Part shown: positions 18,001-26,090 of the stretch, one piece after another
Numbering within the stretch: position 1 is the first letter of the stretch
Layout: every line of letters starts with the position of its first letter
NCBI GenBank assembly: GCA_015488335.1
Contig: WFNZ01000054.1
Location: forward strand, 1 to 56,412
Direction: 5' to 3'
From: Thermovibrio sp.
GTDB taxonomy: Bacteria > Aquificota > Aquificia > Desulfurobacteriales > Desulfurobacteriaceae
Length of the DNA stretch: 56,412 nucleotides
Position numbers and translations under genes: made by a program
Notes under the pieces: generated by a model
Seen by the model: the letters and a program-made list of their open reading frames with translations, nothing else
Databases searched by the model: none
What the model was told of the DNA's origin: nothing

Positions 18001-19461
18001 GACGATGACGATGGAGACATGGTTCCCGAGATAAGCACAGATGCTGAATACGAAGCCCTGAAAACTGCTCTAAAACAGGTTCTTGACCATGAAGACCCGG
18101 GCCATCCACACAACCCTGTTATTATGACCTTTATGGCACCCTTTGGAGTTGACCACGGAGTTCTTCCAGCAGAGTACGCATTGGGTTCCCAGAGGTCAGG
18201 TCCACTCTCCTGTAACGCCTGCCACAACCCCGATGAGAGCAAAAACAGGCTCAGCCCTGCAGTCTGGAAAGGAGACGAGACTGCAGGTAGGGAAGTTACG
18301 CTTACTGTTAGAGCTCTCCCTGAGCTTGCCATTAAGGAGTCTCAGGATAACCACGCCTGGTTCTTGCCTAAGGGAACGAAGGTTGAGGACGGTAAGTTTG
18401 TCATTACCCAGGGAGCTCTCTGCCGCGTAGAATCCGTTAAAGTTGAAAGCAAGGATTATGCCGGATTCTTCCTGGTAACTCCAGACGGAACAGTTACAGG
18501 TCCCAACTGGGATGAGATCTCCGTTTCCGTTCAACCTGGAACTGTTGACACGCCAACGGCCATAAAAGTTGAGAAAGTGGAAGAGCCCTCTGTTGAAGAG
18601 TCTGCCCTCTCAGCTGCCAAATCTTCAGGAATTGGAACTCCCGTTTTGGCAACGGAAATCTACGATATTCACACAAAAACAGACAGCTTTAACGAGCCTG
18701 TGACCTTTACAGTTAAATACGATCCATCTAAAGTAACCGGTAAGATTGTTGTTCTTGCAAGTGAAGACGGTAAGAGCTGGAGCGTTGTAACAACCGGAAC
18801 TGTTGACCCCAACAACCCATACGTGACCTTTGCAAGGACAAAACTGAGCTACTTTGCTATAGCTGGAGAGGCTCCATCTGCCAACAACTTTAACGTTGTT
18901 CTTCCAGAGAGTGAGCAGGTTAACGCACAGGGTAACAGCGGAACAGTAAAAGTTAACCTTAGTGGAAAAGAAATTACCATTACTGTTAATACCAGGAGTG
19001 CCAACATTGAAGGACCGGCACCGGAAGATGCGGTTAAGGAAGTTGCTCAGAAGAATAAGATAGCTAAGGTCATTGCCCACATCTCTGTAGTTCCCGAATC
19101 TGATACATTTACGGTAACCTTCACAGGACTCTCTGCCGACGTTGTTAAGTCTGCAACTGTTGCAACAGATAGGGGAACAGTTACAAATGTTTCCCGTGAT
19201 ATAACAAACGGAAAGATAACTGCAACGGTTTCCCTTACAACGAGGGCTACCACAAATGAACCTGTTACAGTTGTTGTAGGTGAACCTCTAACATCTGTTG
19301 CTCCAGTTGAAACCACTACCACTACAGAAAACGGTGGTGGCGGTGGAGGCGGATGTTCTATTGCTCCTGAAACTGCTCCAGCTTCCGGGTTCGCAAGCTT
19401 CCTGACGATGCTTTCAGGTATTGCAGGTCTCTTTATCGGAAGGAGAAGGAAGAAGAACTAA
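15040..19461 (+). CDS. Octaheme c-type cytochrome, probable selenoprotein (in-frame TGA at 15436)
   Basis: Exported protein of 1473 residues if TGA at 15436-15438 is read as selenocysteine (residue 133). Both sides of the TGA are in one frame. Upstream are a start with GGAGG, a signal peptide (to about Ser27) and the first heme motif, CGACH at 70-74. Downstream are seven more: CASCH, CLLCH, CAQCH, CLSCH, CTSCH, CQVCH and CNACH. The C-terminal third is heme-free and beta-rich, like surface modules. It ends in a Gly7-Cys segment (Cys1439), a hydrophobic helix and a basic tail, resembling CTERM sorting signals. The downstream part lacks a credible start (TTG 15457 has no Shine-Dalgarno sequence), arguing against two genes. 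Its own promoter and terminator flank it. It probably acts in periplasmic or surface electron transfer, and the substrate is unknown. Alternatives are a nonsense-mutated pseudogene or a sequence error. Confidence 0.8.
15436..15463 (+). promoter_or_regulatory. bSECIS-like stem-loop directly after in-frame TGA
   Basis: TGA at 15436-15438 is followed by a perfect 5-bp GC stem, CCGCC (15450-15454) and GGCGG (15459-15463), closing the loop AGTT. The loop begins 17 bases after the TGA and has G in its second position. From memory, the bacterial SECIS consensus needs an upper stem of at least 4 bp, a small apical loop with a G among its first two bases, and about 16-37 bases from UGA to loop. All three are met. 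Confidence 0.65.
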
Positions 19462-19464
19462 TTT

Positions 19465-19489
19465 AAAGGGGGCTCCGTGCCCCCTTTTT
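19465..19489. terminator. Strong bidirectional terminator
   Basis: AAAGGGGGC, loop TCCGT, GCCCCCTTT followed by TTTTT, a 9-bp stem right after the cytochrome stop. Read on the minus strand it also ends the small membrane protein transcript, with a T-rich tail (TTTAAATT). Confidence 0.9.
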
Positions 19490-19637
19490 ATTTTTCAGAT
19501 AGAATTGCAAGAACGTAAACGACAAAGGCAGCAACAAAGAGGAGAACGATAAGCCACCAGGTAGCCTTAAATACGAAACGTTTCCAGTCCTTCTTTTTGC
19601 TCCGTTCTCTGTAGTAATCCCTGTCGTAAATTCCCAT
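19488..19637 (-). CDS. 49-residue membrane protein with GIYDRDYYR N-terminus
   Basis: A short gene (150 bases). The protein starts Met-Gly-Ile-Tyr-Asp-Arg-Asp-Tyr-Tyr-Arg, continues with a basic stretch (residues 11-25), has one membrane helix (about residues 26-46) and ends Ser-Glu-Lys. The ATG overlaps the cysS stop codon (TAATG), so it is probably translationally coupled to cysS, and the shared terminator lies immediately downstream. The G-x-YDRDYYR motif occurs, in my recollection, at the N-terminus of some small proteins and rhomboid-type membrane proteins of other bacteria. The function is unknown. The basic segment next to the helix suggests the N-terminus stays in the cytoplasm. Confidence 0.7.
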   Translation of the reverse strand: MGIYDRDYYRERSKKKDWKRFVFKATWWLIVLLFVAAFVVYVLAILSEK

Positions 19638-21055
19638 TACAGCCTCTTATAGATTGTTCCCGTAGGTAAGTCTTCAAGGGCGATTCCAAGCTCTTTTAGT
19701 CTATCCCTTATCATATCGGCAAGCTGAAACTCCTTTTTCTTTCGGAGCTCCCCCCTCACCTCTATAAGGAGCTCTATCAGCTTATCCTCTAAACCGGTAT
19801 CCTTCTCCCTCTCCAATCTAAATCCTAATATTCTCAGGGCGTTTTCAACAAACTCAACAGCTTCTCTGAAGGAGAGCTTTTCCTCTTTCGTTATCCTGCC
19901 TTCCTTTAAAGCTCTGTCCTTTAGAAGGTTTGCCCTCTTCACGAGCTCAAAGAGAGCTCCCAGCGCCTTTGCCGTGTTGAAGTCGTCGTCCATGGCAGAC
20001 TCAAACATTTTTCTGTACTCGCCAACGGAGATAGGTTCACCCTCTCCCTCAAATTCTTCAATTCCGTCAATGGCTTTAAGGGAATCTAAGAAGTTGATGA
20101 GCCTTTTGAGAGCTCTCTCTGAATCCTCCAACCTCTCAAAGGAGAAGTCAATGGGGCTCCTGTAGTGGGTTGAGAGGAGGAAGAACCTTAGAACGTCTGG
20201 AGAGAACCTTTCCAGTATCTCCTTTATAGTGAAGAAGTTACCTAAAGATTTGCTCATCTTCTCTTTGTTGACCATAACAAAACCATTGTGAACCCAGTAG
20301 CGAGCAAAGGTTTTCCCGGTATAGCTCTCAGACTGGGCAATCTCGTTCTCGTGGTGGGGGAAGATGAGGTCTAATCCTCCCCCGTGGATGTCCATCGTTT
20401 CACCTAAGTACTTCATAGACATGACGGAACACTCAATGTGCCACCCCGGTCTTCCAACTCCCCAGGGAGACTCCCAGCCCGGCTCTTCCTCCTTGCTTTT
20501 CTTCCAGAGGGCAAAGTCCAGCGGATCTTTCTTGTTTTCTCCCGGCTCAATGCGGGCGCCGGCGCGGAGCTCCTCAATATTCCTCTTAGAGAGCTTCCCG
20601 TACTCAGGAAACTTCTTAACCGAAAAATAGACATCCCCACCGGCCTCGTAAGCGTAGCCTTTTTCAATGAGGCCGTCTATCATCTCAATAATTTCCCTTA
20701 TGTGCTCTGTAACCCTTGGCTTGTAGGTGGGCTCCTTAACGTTGAGGGCTCTCATATCCTCTTCGTAAGAGGCGATGTACTTCTCAGCAACCTCCTTCCA
20801 GCTTATCCCCTCCTCTTTTGCCCTCTTTATTATCTTGTCGTCAACGTCTGTATAGTTCCGAACGTAGATAACCTTGTATCCCCTGTACTCAAGCCACTTC
20901 CTTATAACGTCAAAAACCACTGCGCTCCTTGCGTGGCCTATGTGGGCGTGGTCGTAAACCGTTGGGCCACAGACGTACATTTTAACCGTTTTATTCTCTA
21001 AAGGTTTGAACTCTTCCTTTTCACCGCTCATCGTGTTGGTGATGTAAATCATCAT
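19637..21055 (-). CDS. cysS: Cysteinyl-tRNA synthetase
   Basis: Class I aminoacyl-tRNA synthetase that charges tRNA-Cys. The 472-residue protein shows the zinc Cys in MYVCGPTVYDHAHIGHARS (with the HIGH motif HIGH itself), the WHIECSVMS and HHENEIAQSE zinc-site segments and the KMSKSLGN loop. The length is typical. The start has a GGAGGGCG ribosome-binding sequence, and two successive ATG codons make the exact first residue ambiguous. It is divergent from mazG, with 59 bases between. Confidence 0.97.
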   Translation of the reverse strand: MMIYITNTMSGEKEEFKPLENKTVKMYVCGPTVYDHAHIGHARSAVVFDVIRKWLEYRGYKVIYVRNYTDVDDKIIKRAKEEGISWKEVAEKYIASYEEDMRALNVKEPTYKPRVTEHIREIIEMIDGLIEKGYAYEAGGDVYFSVKKFPEYGKLSKRNIEELRAGARIEPGENKKDPLDFALWKKSKEEEPGWESPWGVGRPGWHIECSVMSMKYLGETMDIHGGGLDLIFPHHENEIAQSESYTGKTFARYWVHNGFVMVNKEKMSKSLGNFFTIKEILERFSPDVLRFFLLSTHYRSPIDFSFERLEDSERALKRLINFLDSLKAIDGIEEFEGEGEPISVGEYRKMFESAMDDDFNTAKALGALFELVKRANLLKDRALKEGRITKEEKLSFREAVEFVENALRILGFRLEREKDTGLEDKLIELLIEVRGELRKKKEFQLADMIRDRLKELGIALEDLPTGTIYKRL

Positions 21056-21114
21056 CGCCCTCCGGCGTAAATTTCAACGATTATATATAAAGCCCTTTAC
21101 AAGGAGGAAGAAAG

Positions 21115-21897
21115 TTGAGCGATAAGAAGTGCAGTTTTGAGGATTTAGTGAAGATTATGGAAAAACTCCGCTCGCCGGAAGGTTGCCCGTGGGACAGGAA
21201 ACAGACCCACGAGAGTCTGCTTCCCTACCTTTTAGAGGAGACTTACGAGGTTATTGATGCAGTAAAGAAAGGAAACGACGAAGAGCTGAAGGAGGAGCTG
21301 GGGGATTTGCTTCTTCAGGTAGTTTTCCACTCCCAGATTGCAAAGGAGAGAGGAGCTTTTGATATTAAAGATGTGGTTGATGCAATATCTAAGAAGCTTA
21401 TCCACAGACATCCCCACGTTTTTGGAGGCAGGGAAGACATAAAAACGGCTGAAGATGTGAACAGGGAGTGGGAGAGGCTCAAAGAGAAAGAGGGAAAGAA
21501 GAAAGAGTCTTTCCTTGACGGGATTCCAGAGTCTATGCCGGCTCTGGAGAGAGCCTATAAACTCCAGAAGAGGGCAGCGAAGGTCGGTTTTGACTGGGAA
21601 AACTTTGAAGGAATTAAGGAGAAGCTGATTGAGGAGCTCTCCGAGATAGAAGCGGAGCTGAAAAGAGGCAATAGAGAAAAGCTTGAAGAGGAGGTGGGTG
21701 ATTTACTCTTTATGGCCGTTAACCTTGCCCGCTTCTTGGGTATTCACCCGGAGATTGCACTGAGGAGGGCCAACGAGAAGTTTGAGAGGCGGTTCCGCCA
21801 CATAGAGAAGAGAGCCAAAGAGATGGGAAAAAGCCTTGAGGAGATGACCCTTGACGAGATGGAAGCCCTCTGGCAGGAGGCCAAAGAGAGGGAGTAG
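21115..21897 (+). CDS. mazG: Nucleoside triphosphate pyrophosphohydrolase MazG
   Basis: Hydrolyses NTPs to NMP and pyrophosphate, a house-cleaning and stringent-response modulating enzyme. The 260-residue protein has two tandem MazG domains. The N-terminal one starts with LRSPEGCPWDRKQTHESL and contains EELGDLLLQVVFH with the metal-binding acidic residues. The second has EEVGDLLFMAVNLAR. The start is a TTG with AGGAGG upstream. The next gene lies 33 bases downstream. Confidence 0.93.
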   Translation: MSDKKCSFEDLVKIMEKLRSPEGCPWDRKQTHESLLPYLLEETYEVIDAVKKGNDEELKEELGDLLLQVVFHSQIAKERGAFDIKDVVDAISKKLIHRHPHVFGGREDIKTAEDVNREWERLKEKEGKKKESFLDGIPESMPALERAYKLQKRAAKVGFDWENFEGIKEKLIEELSEIEAELKRGNREKLEEEVGDLLFMAVNLARFLGIHPEIALRRANEKFERRFRHIEKRAKEMGKSLEEMTLDEMEALWQEAKERE

Positions 21898-21930
21898 TGA
21901 TAAGATTTTCTAAAACTTTTGGAGGAGACA

Positions 21931-22425
21931 ATGCCCCTTTTCAGGAAAGTTCTATACCCAACAGACTTTTCAGACCTTGCAGAGATTGCAAAGAAATACG
22001 TTATAAAGCTTAAAGAAGCTGGGACAAAGGAAGTTGTCCTTCTCCACGTTATTCACCCTTTAGAGTTCTCACTTCCACAGTTTGACGACCCTTTCGCCTT
22101 AGACGTTGCAACCATCTACGCTCACATTCCAGAAATTGAGAAGGCAATCCTTGATAACCACGAGAAGGTGTTAAAGGAAATTGAAAAAGAGCTCCGCTCC
22201 CACGGGTTTGAGGTAAAGAGGATTATGACCGTTGGAGATCCAAAAGACGAAATCGTTAGAGTTGCAGAAGAGGAAAAGGTTAACGTTATCGTAATCGGCT
22301 ACCACGGTAAGGGGCTTTTAGAGAGAATCCTTGAGATGGGAAGCACGGCTAAAGCTGTAATAAAGAAGGCAAAGTGCCCCGTTCTTGTAGTTAAGAAGGT
22401 GGAGGAGGCCGATGGGAAGGATTAA
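21931..22425 (+). CDS. Universal stress protein (UspA family)
   Basis: A 164-residue single-domain USP. The N-terminus FRKVLYPTDFSDLAE is typical. An ATP-binding-like C-terminal motif G-x2-G-x9-G-S is present as GYHGKGLLERILEMGSTAKAVIKKAKCPVLVV, so the protein probably binds ATP. I start it at ATG 21931 with GGAGG 5 bases upstream, not at an in-frame TTG 12 bases before that overlaps the ribosome-binding sequence. The stop overlaps mtnA by 14 bases. The physiological role is not deducible. Confidence 0.85.
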   Translation: MPLFRKVLYPTDFSDLAEIAKKYVIKLKEAGTKEVVLLHVIHPLEFSLPQFDDPFALDVATIYAHIPEIEKAILDNHEKVLKEIEKELRSHGFEVKRIMTVGDPKDEIVRVAEEEKVNVIVIGYHGKGLLERILEMGSTAKAVIKKAKCPVLVVKKVEEADGKD

Positions 22426-23473
22426 GGACATAAGGCCTTTAAAGTGGACAGGAGAGAGCCTTCTGCTTTTAGACCAGAGAAAGCTCCCCTTAAAGGAGGA
22501 GTGGGTTGAGTGCAGAACCTACGAGTGCGTTGCAAGGGCGATTGAGGATATGGTTGTTAGGGGAGCTCCCGCCATCGGCGTTGTTGCCGCATACGGCGTT
22601 GTTCTGGGAGCAAAGGAGCTGAAGGAAAAGGTAAACAGCTACGTTGACTTTAAGGCAAAGCTTGAGCTGATAATAAATAGGCTGGCGGCAACAAGGCCAA
22701 CGGCAGTTAACCTCTTCTGGGCTCTAAAGAGGATGAGGAAGATAGTTGAGGCCGGCCAGACGATAGATGACATAGTTGCAGCCCTTGAGACAGAAGCTGT
22801 AAACATAGAGAGGCAGGACGTTGAGACCAACAGGAAGATAGGGTTTTACGGTGCGGAGCTCCTCTCCTCCCGTGAGGTCATTCTTACCCACTGCAACACG
22901 GGAGCCCTTGCAACAGCAGGGTATGGAACAGCTTTAGGAGTTGTTAGAGCCGCCGTTGAGATGGGAAAGGAGATAACCGTTTACGTTGACGAAACCCGCC
23001 CCTACCTTCAGGGGGCAAGGCTTACTGCGTGGGAGCTCCAGCAGGAGGGAATTCCCTACTACCTGATAACTGACAACATGGCCGGCTGGTTCATGTCTTT
23101 AGGTGAAATAACCTGCATAATCGTTGGAGCAGATAGAATTGCAAGGAACGGAGACACGGCAAACAAAATAGGAACCTACTCCCTCTCTGTTCTTGCGAAA
23201 GAGCACGGAATTCCTTTTTATATAGCTGCTCCAACCTCAACCTTTGACCTTTCCATCTCAAGCGGTGTTGAAATTCCGATAGAGGAGAGGAACCCAGAGG
23301 AAGTCCTCTACTGCCACTGTAAAGACTGCCGAATTGCTCCCTACGGCGCAAAAGTGAAAAACCCCGCTTTTGACGTAACACCCCACGAGAACATAACTGG
23401 AATAATCACCGAAAAGGGAGTGATAACGTCTCCAAACGAGGAGAACATCGTTGAATTCTTCTCAAAAGCGTAA
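22412..23473 (+). CDS. mtnA: Methylthioribose-1-phosphate isomerase
   Basis: Converts methylthioribose-1-phosphate to methylthioribulose-1-phosphate in methionine salvage. The 353-residue protein belongs to the eIF2B-like MtnA family. It has VRGAPAIGVVAAYG near the N-terminus, the THCNTGALATAGYGTALGVVR motif with the catalytic Cys, the DETRPYLQGARLTAWEL stretch, and GADRIARNGDTANKIGTYSL with the catalytic Asp. No other salvage genes are nearby. Its stop lies within gspK, which starts 23 bases earlier. Confidence 0.93.
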   Translation: MGRIKDIRPLKWTGESLLLLDQRKLPLKEEWVECRTYECVARAIEDMVVRGAPAIGVVAAYGVVLGAKELKEKVNSYVDFKAKLELIINRLAATRPTAVNLFWALKRMRKIVEAGQTIDDIVAALETEAVNIERQDVETNRKIGFYGAELLSSREVILTHCNTGALATAGYGTALGVVRAAVEMGKEITVYVDETRPYLQGARLTAWELQQEGIPYYLITDNMAGWFMSLGEITCIIVGADRIARNGDTANKIGTYSLSVLAKEHGIPFYIAAPTSTFDLSISSGVEIPIEERNPEEVLYCHCKDCRIAPYGAKVKNPAFDVTPHENITGIITEKGVITSPNEENIVEFFSKA

Positions 23474-24320
23474 GGGAATCGTCCTCTTTTTAGTTCTTTC
23501 CATAATGGCAGCAGTTGCTGCCTTCCTCTTTTCGGTTTTTTACCTCTCAAACACAACCTATCAGAAAACGGAAGGGCTGAAAGACTACACCACAGCCTAC
23601 CATGCCGCTGTTTCAGCCGTGAAAATAGCCCTCAAATACCTGAGGCAGGACAACAACGGATTTGACGGTAAGGGAGACGACTGGGCAGAGCCTATAGCCT
23701 ACAACTACAGGGGAATCTTTATTTCCATAAGGATAAATGACGAGTGTGGAAAGTTTAACGTTAACAAACTGACACTTCCCCTATACTACAGAATAGGGAA
23801 AAGGCTCTTTGAGGATTTGGGAAAACCGGAAGTTGTGGATGCCATAAAAGACTGGATTGACGGTGATGATATTCCTTCTCCTTTCGGAGCTGAAAAGGAC
23901 TACTACGAATCTATGGGCTACAGGCCGTCAAACAGGCCTATGAAGAGTTTAGGGGAACTTCTCTATGTTAAAGGAATAGATGAGAAAACGTTTAAGAAAA
24001 TTGAACCTTACATCACAGTTTACGGAAACGGGAAGGTAAACGTAAACTCTGCTCCGAAAAAGGTTTTAGTAGCCCTTTCAGACAGAATGAGCGACGAGGC
24101 TGCCAATAGTATAATTGAAGCGCGACCTATAAAGAAGCTTGAGGCACTTAGGGAGCTCCCTGGGATAGACCAGGAGCTCTACTACGAGATACTGCCACTT
24201 ATAACCAACAGGTGCAACTACTTCAGGATAACTGTAACAGCTTCCTACGGGAGCTCTACGGTAAGTTTGGTTGCTTACACCACCAGGAACAGAATTTTAG
24301 AGTGGAAGGTCGTTGAATGA
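23451..24320 (+). CDS. gspK: Type II secretion system protein GspK
   Basis: Minor pseudopilin expected at the tip of the type II secretion pseudopilus. Residues 1-30 have a prepilin-like leader (KRKG followed by a hydrophobic helix). A periplasmic alpha domain of helix-hairpin-helix character contains FNVNKLTLP and NVNSAPKKVL, hallmark GspK segments. Two internal repeats ending in LGELLYVKGI and LREALRELPGI-like text are visible. The start is a TTG inside mtnA. It is the first of a K-L-M-N block. Confidence 0.85.
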   Translation: MNSSQKRKGIVLFLVLSIMAAVAAFLFSVFYLSNTTYQKTEGLKDYTTAYHAAVSAVKIALKYLRQDNNGFDGKGDDWAEPIAYNYRGIFISIRINDECGKFNVNKLTLPLYYRIGKRLFEDLGKPEVVDAIKDWIDGDDIPSPFGAEKDYYESMGYRPSNRPMKSLGELLYVKGIDEKTFKKIEPYITVYGNGKVNVNSAPKKVLVALSDRMSDEAANSIIEARPIKKLEALRELPGIDQELYYEILPLITNRCNYFRITVTASYGSSTVSLVAYTTRNRILEWKVVE

Positions 24321-25549
24321 TAGGTGTTGACTGGGGGAGCTCCACCGTCAAGTGGTTTGACGGAAAAAACTTTGGAACGGGAATTCCTGAAGGCAGGAGT
24401 TTTACAGTCGGAATATCATCTTCCCAGCTGCTGGTTAAAAGTTCCTTCTATCCTATATGTTCAGGGAGTAAACTGAAAAAGCTCATACTGAACGACGTTG
24501 CAACAGACCTTTCTGTTGAACCGGAGGAGCTCTCTGTAGCTTTCTGTCAGACCGAGAAGTTGGAAAGAGGGTGCAACTTCCTCATTTTTGTTGAGAAGAG
24601 GGAGAGGTTAAGGGAGCTCCCCGAAGAGATATTGTCAAAATCCCAGGTAACAGTTGATGTTTTGGGTGGTATTTCAGCAGCTCTCACCCTTTCAGAAACC
24701 TTTACTCTGATAGATGCGGGAAGTAAAAAAGTTGCAGTAGCTATCGTAAAAGATGGAAAAGTTGAGAGATTAGAAGTACTGAGGGGAGGTTACGCTTACC
24801 ACCTGAATAGCGGTGAACTCTTTTCCCTAATAGAGGAAGTGGTTCAAGGAACGGTTTTCCTTACAGGTGGAGGGGCACTCTCTGAAGAATTTAAAAAAGA
24901 ACTCTCAAAAGTAGTTTCCTTTACAGTTCCCGAATTAGAACTTTTTGGTAGAGAAACTCCCCTCTACTTTAACGCTTACGGTCTCTACAACTTCAGGAAA
25001 AGCCCCTGTAAAGCCTTCTTCAAGAGTTTCTCTTTCCTCTCTCAAGACTTTTTAAAAGAGAAAAAGAGGCTTCTCTTCGTAGGAGGAGCGGTTGGGCTTT
25101 CCCTTTTAGCTATAACCGGGGGACTTTTCTTCAACTACCTGTCTGTTAAGAGAGATTACTATTTGGAAAAGAAAGCCTTTAAAAAAGAGCTCTCAAAAAT
25201 TGCTGGTGGGGAGCTCATCGCTCCAGAGATACAGATTCCAGAAAAACTGAACAGCTATAGGGATCTTGCCGACTTCCTTAAGATAAACGAGCCCCCTCTC
25301 CTTTACTACATAAACGGCATCTCAAACTCTGTTGTGAAGGGGGTAAAAGTTCTCGCCGTTGAGGGAACCCTCTCCTCAGGTTCCTTTACGGTAAAGGGAA
25401 GGGCAGATAAAGACAGCTCTCTAAAAGCGTTTGTTGATAACCTCAGGCGCTATTTTAAAAAGGTTGCTATCTCCTCAACGAAAAGTACAGGTGGAAGGAT
25501 TAGCTTTACAATCAGAGCAGAGGTAGGAAGTGGAGATAAACAATCTTAA
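24317..25549 (+). CDS. gspL: Type II secretion system protein GspL
   Basis: Inner-membrane assembly-platform protein that links the cytoplasmic GspE ATPase to the pseudopilus. The N-terminal half (to about residue 240) has an actin-like ASKHA fold, with GVDWGSSTVKWFDG and TLIDAGSKKVAVAI phosphate-loop-like motifs. One membrane helix lies near residues 254-276. A periplasmic ferredoxin-like domain follows at the C-terminus. Position between gspK and gspM and a length of 410 residues support the call. The start overlaps gspK by 4 bases. Confidence 0.8.
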   Translation: MIGVDWGSSTVKWFDGKNFGTGIPEGRSFTVGISSSQLLVKSSFYPICSGSKLKKLILNDVATDLSVEPEELSVAFCQTEKLERGCNFLIFVEKRERLRELPEEILSKSQVTVDVLGGISAALTLSETFTLIDAGSKKVAVAIVKDGKVERLEVLRGGYAYHLNSGELFSLIEEVVQGTVFLTGGGALSEEFKKELSKVVSFTVPELELFGRETPLYFNAYGLYNFRKSPCKAFFKSFSFLSQDFLKEKKRLLFVGGAVGLSLLAITGGLFFNYLSVKRDYYLEKKAFKKELSKIAGGELIAPEIQIPEKLNSYRDLADFLKINEPPLLYYINGISNSVVKGVKVLAVEGTLSSGSFTVKGRADKDSSLKAFVDNLRRYFKKVAISSTKSTGGRISFTIRAEVGSGDKQS

Positions 25550-26090
25550 GGAGGTATTCCTTAATTACTTCTCTTCCCTTTCAGAAAGGGAAAAGAGGGT
25601 TGTTCTAATTGGTATTCCCCTTTTGGTTCTCATACTCTACACTTTTGCAGTTATCGTTCCTTTGGAGACTTTAAAGGGAAGCTACGATAGGAAGAAAGAG
25701 ATTGTCAGAGAGAAGTTTGTAAAGCTTGAGCCTGAGATAAAGGAGTTTATCTGTCTGAAAAGGGAGATAGAGCCCGTTGAAGAGAAACTGAAAAGGGGAG
25801 AGAAACTTGACGTCTCTTCCTATATCCAGTCGGTTGGGAGAATGGTTGGGCTTAACATAAAGAACGTTAAGGTTATGCCGGGAGAGGTAAAGAACGGATA
25901 CGAAAGGGACATTGTTACTGTAACTTTTAAAGAGGCAGAGATAAACAGAGTAGCACGGCTCATTTCGGTTCTTGAAAGGGGTTCTTACTACTTTAAAGCT
26001 GACGGGATAACTGTAACAGACTACGACGAAAACGGCTTGGTTTCAGGAAAAGTTACCCTCTTCTTCTACAGGAGGAGCAGTGAAAGTTAA
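25530..26090 (+). CDS. gspM: Type II secretion system protein GspM
   Basis: A 186-residue bitopic protein. It has a short cytoplasmic N-terminus, the LSEREKRVVLIG motif that precedes the membrane helix in GspM, a helix at about residues 24-44, a coiled coil and a periplasmic ferredoxin-like domain. GspM partners GspL in the assembly platform. The start is a GTG 20 bases inside gspL, and the end overlaps gspN by 11 bases, so the genes are translationally linked. Confidence 0.75.
   Translation: MEINNLKEVFLNYFSSLSEREKRVVLIGIPLLVLILYTFAVIVPLETLKGSYDRKKEIVREKFVKLEPEIKEFICLKREIEPVEEKLKRGEKLDVSSYIQSVGRMVGLNIKNVKVMPGEVKNGYERDIVTVTFKEAEINRVARLISVLERGSYYFKADGITVTDYDENGLVSGKVTLFFYRRSSES

Noticed and set aside
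15457-19461. Separate gene starting at TTG 15457, with a short 132-residue gene before it
   Set aside because: The TTG lies inside the hairpin, has no Shine-Dalgarno sequence, and would lack a signal peptide although the product carries seven heme motifs that must be matured outside the cytoplasm. Same frame and continuity favour one recoded gene.
15040-19461. Cytochrome pseudogene through a nonsense mutation
   Set aside because: More than 1300 codons after the TGA are open and all heme and sorting motifs are intact, with a good promoter and terminator. Not fully excluded; listed as the alternative.
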